From Oryzias latipes (taxonomy: Eukaryota > Chordata > Actinopteri > Beloniformes > Adrianichthyidae), in the NCBI RefSeq assembly GCF_002234675.1, contig NC_019866.2:8833261-8897260 (forward strand): a stretch of DNA of 64,000 nt. The letters run 5' to 3'. A model generated the notes under the pieces. The model saw nothing but the letters and a program-made list of their open reading frames with translations, ran no database searches and was not told the origin of the DNA. Below are positions 21,471-41,288 of this stretch, in pieces. Position 1 is the first letter of the stretch, and every line of letters begins with the position of its first letter. The translations under genes were made by a program, and so were the position numbers.

Positions 21471-22851
21471 AAAACCTTTAATAAAAAGCAGGACGTAAAT
21501 ATTTTACACAACTGACATTCGACCAAAGTATCATTGATTTAAGGTCAGCCGTTTGGTTTTGATTTGTGCTTCAACCCCAAATCTCATGAAAATAAAAACA
21601 TCACGATCAAAAATGTTTTTTACTTGTGGTGCATTTTTTTCTAAAACAAAAAGCCTTTTAAAGCAATATTTGCAAGACAGTTTCACACTAATAAAATGGT
21701 TCTGTCATGTTGTCCTTTTGGTCGTAATTTAAGTGTTACAGTCTGTGCTAACATTTCTACTTAGACCTAGATTAAGATTACAACAAATTCTGGATTTCTG
21801 AGAAATACAAAGAAAAAGCATTCTATTCTTAAAGATAAAAAAGAATGTTTTAAATTTAAAACTCATATTACAAGCCTCAGTAAAGTTAGGCAATGGGTTA
21901 ACAACATTTCTAAATCTGTCCTATAAATAAGCAGTTCTCTCAACGACAAACATGACTCAGCGCTCTCTGCTAAAGGTGGATTTATTTCGAGCACACTAAA
22001 ACCATCATCGTTACCTGCCAAATAGAGAATTATAAGACCAGTCCACACTAAACTTGGCAACCATAGACAATTTTTGACATTTTCCCAGGTTACCTGCTCA
22101 CTAGAAATGAAAAAAAAAAAAAAAAATTAGACACAGTTTATTACTTTGTCTTTAACTGTCACAAATTATTTTGTCATTTTTTGCTGGGTGTGAACTGTCA
22201 GCTGCCAATTCTGCATTAATCTCATTACACATGGACATGCAATACTTATCCAATGCAAATGGAAAGACCAACTGGAATATTATTATAGATGTCATTACCT
22301 TTTATGTGCAGTAACTAAACACCACTGGTCTCCCAATCCTTCTCTGAATCTAAAACTTTATTTTTTTACTGTTGTATTAAAATTAGGAGGACATAGAAAA
22401 AGAATCTTTAAACATTTTTTCCCAAATGGATTCACATCATAAAGGTACTTAACAATGAAGGGGTATTTTTAATCTAAAACAAAAAAGGTGACACTTAACA
22501 ACAATAATGTCTTTTTTATTAAACAAATAAATAAATCATGTTAAACTTTTTTCATACTAAGATTGATCAAAATCATGGGAGATTTCTGATTTTTTTTAAC
22601 TTCTAAATTATTCAAAAACTGAACTCCAATCATTTTAATACATCTGTAAAAAGCAGTGACATTGTTATTGTATTGCTAATTAAATATTCTTGAAATAAAT
22701 ATGCACTTATGTGTATTTATTATATCATGAAACATGAAACATAAAGCAGAAATATTTGTTTATTTTTGACTCCTTTGATATCAAGCAGCAAGGTGTCAAG
22801 CTTGCATGACCAAATCTAGTGGGGGCTTTTGCTGATGAAGCAGAGATGCAG
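21471..22851 (+). promoter_or_regulatory. Upstream promoter region of myh gene 2
   Basis: Collinear with 403-1772. CTATAAATAA is at 21921-21930, TGACTCAGC at 21953-21961, the CAGCTG E-box at 22199-22204, and the TATA-proximal conserved block begins near 22752. It has more substitutions and indels against the gene 1 promoter than the gene 3 promoter has, for example around 22230-22270. Confidence 0.7.
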
Positions 22852-22859
22852 TATATAAG
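22852..22859 (+). promoter_or_regulatory. TATA box of myh gene 2
   Basis: TATATAAG in the same context as in gene 1, about 30 bases before the inferred exon 1 start. Confidence 0.85.
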
Positions 22860-22882
22860 AACGGCAGTCATGGGGCATGTGC

Positions 22883-23279
22883 TTTAATTGAAAGGCAATT
22901 CAGACAGGTCAGTGCAATAAACTCTCCAATTTTTCCGTGCTTCTGTATGGTATGAATGATCTAGTTGTTAATTACAAAAAAAGTTTTTTTTTTAAGATAA
23001 AATGTGTTATTATCAATCATATTGTATAAATGTTAGCATTATAGGTAAAAAAAAGTTTTGCTTGGAAATGTGCTTATTTTGCAATTTACAATTTAAGTAA
23101 TCATGTAATATGCGGAAAATTGTTTTTGCAGCATTTTGATATACTGGTACTCATCATACCAAGGGTTTCCATCTGCTGAGGTACACTATATCAGACGGAT
23201 CTTTGTTTTTTTCCTGCTGTGAAGAAGCTCTCAAAGAATATTATTTTTATAAACTGTAGGCCCCACTAAAAGTGCCATC
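22883..23279 (+). other. 5' untranslated exons 1 and 2 and leader of exon 3, myh gene 2
   Basis: Exon 1 is about 22883-22949, exon 2 is 23132-23180 (49 bases), and exon 3 begins at 23260 with 20 leader bases before the ATG at 23280. Intron 1 is shorter than in gene 1 (182 against 221 bases). Confidence 0.85.
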
Positions 23280-33909
<10,630 letters not shown>

Positions 33910-33989
33910 GGGAGAAGATCCAGATTTAACATTTTAACAGTATTTCTGAAACATGAAACAACTGTTAAAGAGATTTTCTATAAGATGTG

Positions 33990-33995
33990 AATAAA
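33990..33995 (+). terminator. Polyadenylation signal of myh gene 2
   Basis: AATAAA lies 81 bases after the stop, at the same distance as in gene 1. Confidence 0.9.
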
Positions 33996-35038
33996 GTTTG
34001 CATTTCATCATAATCTAAGTTTTTCTTTTCATTATTTACTTACTAATTAGTCTTATGTTCATTTAGGAATGTTTAATGTCCAATGTTCTTTTAGGAACTC
34101 AGTGAGAGCCGACCAAACAGATTGTAGTTCAGTCATATCAGTGGAAGAAGGTAATAAATTGGCTAAAGAAATGTATTCAAGACACAGGTTTTTCCACATA
34201 GACAAGTTTATGGTGTTCTGTGATTTCCAGCTCATAGAGATAGTTTTTTATTGTATTTTTTTTTTTTACCATTTTTTATTGCTACAACAAGAATAAACAT
34301 AGTTTTAGACTGGTCAAGTTTCAATAGTGATAGCTCTGAAAGGTATCCTCATAGGTCTCCAGTGTGGGTGATAATGAGATGAGGGAGCCCAAGAAGGTAG
34401 ATAAAGTTTGGGTAATTTCTTCCCGAAATTGTTTAATTTGTGTTGTTATGCCCCTTTTTATATCCATGGGGACCTAGAGGAGCATCAGATAGAAGAAATT
34501 TTTTTTTTAAACAAAAACACCAAAAGATTGTCTCCATAAAATAACCAATGTATTTACAAATTAATAAATAGCATCAAACAATAACTAAAAGTTGAAGCAA
34601 TAAGGCCTCAGGGTAAAATATCATCAGCATATAAACTAATTTTATGGTGGGCTTGAGATGTCTGGATTCCTGTTATGTTGAGGTTCTGTCAAATAGCTGC
34701 TGCTAATGGATCAGTAAAAAGAAATAAATTAAGAAGGAGAGAGTGGGCAACCTTGTCTAGTTCCTCTATGCAACGTAAAGCTCTGGGATGTAATACCATC
34801 GGTGGTTATTGTGGCTCAAGTGGCGTTGTAGAGAGTCTTGATACAGTTAATGAATGGCTCCCCAAAACAGAATTTTTTCATAGCATTGAAGAGAAAGGTC
34901 CAATTGACTTTATCAAAGGCCTTGTCTGCATCTAAGGTAGCTAAAATGGTGTCTTCTTGCTGCAAAAATGTATTAAATTAGATAATCTGTTTGCGTTACT
35001 AGAGGATTGTCTTCCTTTAACAAAGCCAGTTTGACTGC

Positions 35039-35150
35039 TGGGGGTGGCCGTGGTGTAGCGGTAGGGCTGTCGACCCATGGTCCTAAGAATGCAGGTTTGA
35101 CTCCCGCCTTGCATGCCCATGTAGTGTGTTAGGGTTATGAATTTTTCCTT
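35039..35150 (+). mobile_element. tRNA-derived SINE head
   Basis: The sequence carries an RNA polymerase III A box (TGGTGTAGCGG, 35051-35061) and B box (GGTTTGACTCC, 35094-35104) at tRNA-like spacing. It lacks a complete tRNA fold and has no matching acceptor stem, so it is a SINE and not a tRNA gene. It interrupts the old L1 reverse transcriptase. The 3' end is uncertain; 35160-35530 is AT-rich and unassigned. Confidence 0.75.
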
Positions 35151-35565
35151 TATAAAGAGAAGAACCACGCAGGAGATCAGAACTTTTGCTAGACTTCTAT
35201 AGAAGGAGAATCAGTGTGTGACAGCGCGAATTGTCACAGAGGAGTTCTGCCTTCCTAGTGCATGGAGCCTCTTTTTATTGAAAGCTGAAGGTTGCAAACA
35301 TTAATGTGGGTTATTTAATCAGGAACAACAGGAACATCATATTCTTGTATAATCAGAACTTTTCAGGTCATTGTTTTCTTACTGAAAGAAAAAATGAGAC
35401 AATCATATTATGGTGATAATAGCGTGTAAGCAGATGATAATTACATATCAATTAAGTGAGTCCATGGCTTCTCACTCACTTTTTAATAGCATTGAGCATC
35501 CTCAACTCACTAAAGAACAAATTAATGAAAATTAATTGGTAGCTGCCCTAATGGATTTGAAAATA

Positions 35566-35934
35566 ATAATTATTCAAAAAGGTTGAAGAAGATCTTATGA
35601 AATAAGATAAATTATCTTTATCTTATAAAGAGAATATAATATGATTTTTCCTTGTTGAACTGCCTTACCTGTTTCCCATAACACTTTGGATGACAAGTCT
35701 GGCATGTCATTAATTTCTAGGAAGGATCCCCATTCTTTTCAAAAAAAAAAAAAAATTATTATTCAAAAAGGTTGAAGAAGATCTTATAAAATAAGATAAA
35801 GTTTCTTTATCTTATAAAGAGAGTATAATATGATTTTTCCTTGTTGAACTGCCTTACCTGTTTCCCATAACACTTTGGATGACAAGTCTGGCATGTCATT
35901 AATTTCTAGGAAGGATCCCCATTCTTTCTCAAAA
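35566..35934. repeat. Direct tandem duplication of about 180 bases inside the old L1
   Basis: 35566-35744 and 35755-35934 are almost the same sequence, joined by a short A-rich stretch. Each starts 'attattcaaaaagg' and ends 'ggaaggatccccattctt'. The second copy contains a perfect short hairpin (AAGATAAA / TTTATCTT). The high identity shows a recent local duplication within an otherwise old element. Confidence 0.85.
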
Positions 35935-36257
35935 TAATTATTAAATTCAGGATCTTGAAGGAGCTATGTATTGAATCGCCATCTGATGCTGTGATTTTTT
36001 GTACCTATGTAACAGATTCCACTGAAACGTAAGGGGAGCGTGGTCACTAACTATGATTGAATGGATTTTTGAATCAGAGAACTCTGATATAATAGAGTTA
36101 CTGGTTAAAAAGAGATCAATGCAAGAATAAGTACAATGGACTGATGAGTAAAATGTGAACTCTCTGGTTTTGAGATTTTGTGATCGCCAACAATCTGCAA
36201 GGCCGAATTCCTCCATGAACTGTTTTACTGTAATTGTGGATTCCCAAATACTTGTAC

Positions 36258-37441
36258 CTTAATTTCCGGGCTATAGAGCGCACCTGATTACAAGCCGCAC
36301 CCATTACATTTTTAAATGATAAACCATTTTCTACATGTCTACTGTCTATAAGCTGCATGTGCCCACGTTGGAACATGTGTCGTAGATTGAGGATGAGTAT
36401 GTGCTAAAACCGCGCGCGTCTGTAAGAAGGAAGGGAGCGCTGCAGTGGAAGGAGGGGAGAGCGTGCGTGCAGCGCAAGAGGGAGTGAGAGCAAGAGCAGT
36501 GAAAGTGTGTGGGGGGTGTGCGTTTATGTTTGTTATACAGAGTGAAAGAGAACTGTACTAAAAGAAGGTTTCCCTCAGAAGAACGATGAATGATTCTTTA
36601 TTAACCCATTCTTTTTTAACCCTATTCTTTTTTAACCCTATTCTTTCTTCCAAACGGGGAAGTGAACAACCAAGAAGATCCGCCTGCGGCGGAATTTTAC
36701 AAAGAAAGATGGTACACAGAAAGAGTTTTCAAAGTTATAATAATAAACCTGAGCTTTTCTTTCCAAAAGTGCCTGTGACACGGCAGTAATATGGTAGTAA
36801 CAGGGCTGGTTAAAAAAACATGAGAGCAGCGGTAACTTGTGACTCACTAACAGCTTTCCTTATCTTCCTCCTGTGCACTGAAACTATGGAAGTCTTCCTC
36901 CTCAGTGTCGGATTGGAATCGTCAGACATTCTTCGCCACACACTCTCTCAGTCTTTCCTTTCCAGTGTCACGCTCTTCCTGAGGCAAATTCACTCCTGAG
37001 CTTGTGCTGTCCTTTCCGTCACACAGCAGACCGGCTTTTCCAAACCCGTTGGTGATGGTGGATTTTTTCACACTGCTTTTAACGATTGCTTTTAACTTGG
37101 AAGCTGCTTCATATTGTAGTTGCGGTCACGTGCACGTTGGGTCTAATGGCAGCAAGGGATTGTGGGATGAGGCCATAATTGACTGTCCAGTACAGACTGT
37201 CATCTAAATTGACGTACAGCTCAGCTCTGTTATTGCTAAATGTTCATTAAGTGGGATTACACAATAAACTTGCATCTTCCCCAACACATATACCGCACTC
37301 CCCCTGTCTCACGCTTACCTTTTCTGCTCGTGCGCCCTTAGGGGCCGTTAGAAAAAATTCACAAATTAGACGCATCATTGAATAAGCCGCAGGGTTGAAA
37401 GCATGTGACAAAAGTAGCGGTTTATAATCCGGAAATTACAG
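36258..37441. mobile_element. Non-autonomous DNA transposon, 1184 bases, with terminal inverted repeats
   Basis: The left end CTTAATTTCCGGGCTATA and the reverse complement of the right end, CTGTAATTTCCGGATTATA, match over about 20 bases, and weaker similarity (GCCGC...) continues inward. It splits the old L1 endonuclease, and TAC flanks both sides (36255-36257 and 37442-37444). Removing it restores the order of the L1 endonuclease pieces. No transposase is seen inside; small frames at 36586 and 37004 look random. Superfamily not assigned. Confidence 0.75.
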
Positions 37442-37813
37442 TACTATTCTTTTTGTTGATTGGACAGGTGAAAATATCTAAAATGTCTGAAAAAAATTCT
37501 GAAAAACAGTGGATCATCTATATTGGACCCATAAATATTACCAATTGTTACTGTGTTATTGTTGATAGATATATTTATATATTTATAGATATACAAAGCA
37601 TCCCTCCGGGTATGTGATTGTTTTATTGACCACAAAATTAATTATTTTATTCATGAGGATACTGACTCTTCTCTTCCTTGAATTATAACAAGTTAATTGT
37701 TAAAATAAATTAATTGTTATAAAAGGTAATGTATGTCTGTAAGTTATGAAAATGAATATGTATTTGTGTGTAGATGTGTGTGCATGTAAGTGTATGAGTG
37801 TAAAAGTGAACAC

Positions 37814-38786
37814 ATATCTGTTAAAGACTATATGAGTATAAATGAGAGAAATAACAAACAATGAAAGACTAACAATTATAAACCCACTGTAACAAAAAGA
37901 GCAGGAAACAAAATAAGATGGGACATGTAAACATAATACTAACTAGAAGGAGCTGCATTTCCAGAAGAAAATGCAGGGTTGAATGCAATATTGCTGAATG
38001 AAAATGAAACTTAAAGGATAATAATTGTCTGAACATTTTAATAGTTGAATGGTTGAGACAGCTAAGGGTTAGAGTCCCAAAAAGGCCTAGAATTCTTAAA
38101 GAAACTTAAAAGTTGCAAAAAAACAATCGGCCTGTCCTAGAATCTTGTTGCACGGAGAGTGAAATTCGGTCCAGAGAGGCATTCTCTGTTGGTTCTGATC
38201 ACTCTGTGACTAAAATAAATAAATACAAAATGGGGAATTTGGATACAAACCTAGAATTAACAGGGGATCCAAAGTACATGGAAAGGGCTTATCCAGGTTC
38301 TAGTAAATTGTTGAGAAAATGGGATAAAAACTACAATTTTAATTAGTTCAACGGTTACAAATTAAAAATTCAATAAAAAATAAACAAAAATAGTGAAGAA
38401 TTAACTTGTGCAAAGCTGTGGTTAAATGAAGCAACAAAAAGAAAGAATGCCATTTAGAAAAGTTAAACATGAGAAGCATGTCTGGTGGCAAAGAGAGAAG
38501 ATGATGAGTCAGTTGTGACAAAACCCAGACTCCTGCAGAAGCCTGCAGCAGAACTGCAGCCTGAGGATGAACAAGTTAAGAGAATGGGGTAGCAGAATCC
38601 AGACGATTTCTCACCACCTCCTTATCAGGATCCAACTGCTTCTCTGTTGACGGGTCATTACCCACCATTGACTGAATTAAACAAATCAGAAAAAGAAAAA
38701 AAAAATACATTTAAGAGGAAAAGGACAAAACTTGAATGGAGCAAAACTATTGGGGTTGGATTGAAAGAGACATATCCAATGACTGA
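37814..38786 (+). mobile_element. Endogenous retrovirus leader and 5' gag, copy 1 (inactive)
   Basis: The segment begins at 'atatctgttaaag', the point where three copies in the window start to agree (37814, 49183, 52626). A gag-like frame begins MGN (38230), a myristoylation-type start, and includes a PPPY late-domain motif at 38614-38625. It stops being retroviral at 38786, just after YPMT, where L1 sequence begins. Several in-frame stops lie between 38344 and 38593, so gag is not translatable as one protein. Gag with MGN and PPPY suggests a gamma/epsilon-like fish retrovirus; this assignment is inferred. Confidence 0.7.
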
Positions 38787-40914
38787 TGTAAAAATTATCT
38801 GCAAAGCACTAGCACAGAGAATAGAAAAAGTCACTCCTCACATAATTGACTTTGATCAAACTGGATTCATCAAAGGCAGACACTCGGATGACAATGTCCG
38901 CAGACTCGTTAACATAATAGACTTTGTCACCTTCAAAAAACAGGAAATGACTATACTATCACTGGATGCTGAAAAAGCCTTTGATAGAGTAAATTGGAAG
39001 TTCCTTATTGCTGCCCTCCATAAGTTTGGGTTTGGAGAATCATTCATCAATTGGATCAAAATATTATACCACAACCCCAATGCATCAGTTAGAACTAATA
39101 AACAGACTTCCAACAGGTTTTTTCTTGGAAGAGGAACCAGACAGGGTTGCCCACTCTCTCCTTCTCTTTTTGCTATATTTATTGAGCCTCTAGCTGCAGC
39201 AATAAGACAGAATGAGAGCATTAAAGGAATTAAAACCAAACACAGCCATCATAAAATTAGTCTCTATGCCGATTACATATTACTGTTTTTAAGTAATTTA
39301 CATTCTGTAAATGAAACGGCAACAATCATTAATGAATTCTCCTCTATATCAGACTATTCCATTAATTGGAATAAGTCTGTTTTATTACCACTGAACAATA
39401 ATGCGGAGCAAAGACTCACAATACCATTTAAATCAGGAAATATCAAATATCTAGGTATCAATTTTTCCCCCAAACTATCAGAACTGGTGCAGCTAAACTA
39501 CACCCCATTACTGAAAAACATACAGGACGATCTAACACGCTGGACCAACCTGCCTCCGTCCCTTATGGGCAAGGTAGCCACAGTAAAAATGAAAATCGTA
39601 CCCAAAGTTAATTATCTCTTCTCAATGATTCCCACACAACCGCCATTAAAATGGTTCAAAACATTAGACTCATCCATATCAAGCTTTTTATGGAACAATA
39701 AACCTGCAAGAATTAGTCTAAAAACTTTAAAATCTGCAAAAAGCTGTGGAGGATTAGAATTACCTAACTTCCACAATTACTTTCTTGCAAATAGATTACA
39801 ATACATCTTAAAATGGTTAAAAAATAATCCAGAAACCAACTCATGGTTAGACTTGGAACAGGCGTTATGTGGAAAGATCAACTTATCAGATCTTCCATTT
39901 ATTAGCCAAACAGTTAAAAAACAGGATTGTTTCAAAAGTATTAATATAAATGCCACTTTAACAGCCTGGTGGGAATTTTTCAAAATATCAAAATCATCAA
40001 TTCAACCCTGCAAAATGACACCCATCTGGAACAACCCAGACATCCTCATAAACAAAAAAATTATCCACCTCCCAGCTTGGCAAGCAGGGGGCATAAAACA
40101 ACTAGAGCACATAATTATTGATAGAAGATTCATAACTCCCCAGGAACTTCAAGACAAACATGGAATAAATAACTTCTTGGAATTTCAGCAACTTAAATCA
40201 ATTATTACTAAAAAGTTTAAATACAGAGACAACGATTTAAAGCTACCAGATGTAGTTACCACTCTGATCAATTTCTCAATGAATAAAACTCTCTCCAAAA
40301 TATACAAACTTTTATGTAATTTAGATAATAATATTTCACTTCCGACAACAAAATGGGATGCGGATTTGAGCATCAGCACAGATGAAAGCTTTTGGTCAGA
40401 ACTTTGTCTAAACACCTTTAAACTGACAAAAAGTCCAAATCTGCAGCTAATCCATTTCAAAACTCTACACAGAATTTACTACACTGGACAGAGGATGTTC
40501 AAGATGGGTCTCAGCAACTCAGACATTTGTCAGCACTGTGACGGTAATCTGCCTGACAATTACATGAATGCACTATGGTTCTGCACGCCTGTCCAGGCTC
40601 TCTGGCAGCAGGTATGTGCCGATCTATCAGTCTGGCTTAAGGTTTCAATCACAGCTTCACCGTCACTTTGTGTGCTTGGTGACATGAGTGCCATCGATGT
40701 AGAAGGAGGATTAGGCTCTATCATTTTCATAACTCTTTGCATTGCTAAAAAAACTATTTTAATAAATTGGAAAAGCAAGAAAAATATAAATATAAGTCAA
40801 CACAGAAATCTGCTGCTTGATCATATCAGCTTGGAAAAAATGTCAGCCCAAGGTTCAAGTAACTTTGAAAGAATTCGGTCTCTCTGGTCTCCCATAGCTA
40901 ACTCCATGACTTAG
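38647..40914 (+). pseudogene. Chimeric open frame: retroviral gag piece fused in frame to L1 reverse transcriptase, copy 1 (755 codons)
   Basis: The first 46 or so codons are retroviral gag (after the PPPY motif, to YPMT). From 38787 the frame continues without a break as L1-clade ORF2: QTGFIKGRHSDDN, ILSLDAEKAFDRVNW, GTRQGCPLSPSLFAIFIEP, then the catalytic box, thumb and a CQHCDGNLPDNYMNALWFC zinc-knuckle-like C-terminus. The catalytic box reads YADY (39265-39276), not YADD, so polymerase activity is not expected. The endonuclease and the first reverse transcriptase blocks are absent. There is no stop for 755 codons, which fits recent formation rather than proven use. Copy 2 is at 50016-52283. 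Confidence 0.8.
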
Positions 40915-41247
40915 GGGGTGGGGGGGCCTGGTCGTCGTTGCTCCTTGCCCTTCTGCCGTGGGCCGGGGTGGGGGTCGGGGCCTCCGGTGCCTGGCGGGGG
41001 GTGGTGGGGGCTCTGTTGGTCGGGGGGTCGGGTCCGGCGCCTGGGTGGGGCGGGCTGGGGTGCTGCGTTGTCCTCTGGGCTTGGGTGTGGGGGTGCGTGG
41101 TGGGGGGGTGGGGTGGTGGTCTGGCTTGGCTTGGGGGGGTGGTCCCTTTGCCTGTGCTGGGGGGGTTGGCGGGGGGCCCTGCTCGGGGGGGGGGGGCAGC
41201 GGCGCCGGATGGGCTGTCCATCTACACCTGGGGCTGGGATCGGCCTT

Positions 41248-41249
<2 letters not shown>
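38787..41249 (+). mobile_element. Internal L1 fragment, copy 1 (reverse transcriptase to start of 3' UTR)
   Basis: About 2.46 kb of L1 lacking both ends: the 5' end is cut inside ORF2, and the 3' end is cut about 335 bases into a G-rich 3' UTR, without a poly(A) tail. The full-length L1 at 41250-49157 shows that this UTR normally runs about 2.3 kb further. An internal fragment with neither end is not the product of ordinary target-primed insertion. In copy 2 the fragment runs straight into another retroviral leader; here a full-length L1 has inserted at that junction. Long glycine/tryptophan-rich frames at 40918-41403 come from base composition only. Confidence 0.85.
41233..41249 (+). repeat. 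Target-site duplication, left copy
   Basis: GCTGGGATCGGCCTTTC, 17 bases, repeated exactly at 49158-49174. The two copies bracket the full-length antisense L1. Confidence 0.95.

Positions 41250-41285
<36 letters not shown>

Positions 41286-41288
<3 letters not shown>

Larger units (their letters stand above)
34085..37813 (-). mobile_element. Old antisense L1-clade LINE, broken by later insertions
   Basis: On the minus strand, from high to low coordinate, pieces of an L1-type ORF2 appear in the right order. Endonuclease parts come first: NIYGSNIDDPLFFRIFFRHF at 37450-37550, then LADCWRSQNL and SKIHSIIVSDHAPL at 36030-36200. Linker sequence similar to the young L1 in this window follows at 35560-35935. 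Reverse transcriptase comes last: QTGFVKGRQ near 35020 and LDADKAFDKVNW near 34890-34930, trailing into 3' untranslated sequence to about 34085. Stops and indels are frequent. Unit 1 keeps only the 3' end (15660-15990). It is interrupted by a SINE at 35039, by unplaced sequence 35160-35530 and by a terminal-inverted-repeat element at 36258. Confidence 0.8.

Noticed and set aside
35039..35115. tRNA-like sequence with A and B boxes
   Set aside because: No full cloverleaf or acceptor stem; better read as the head of a SINE.
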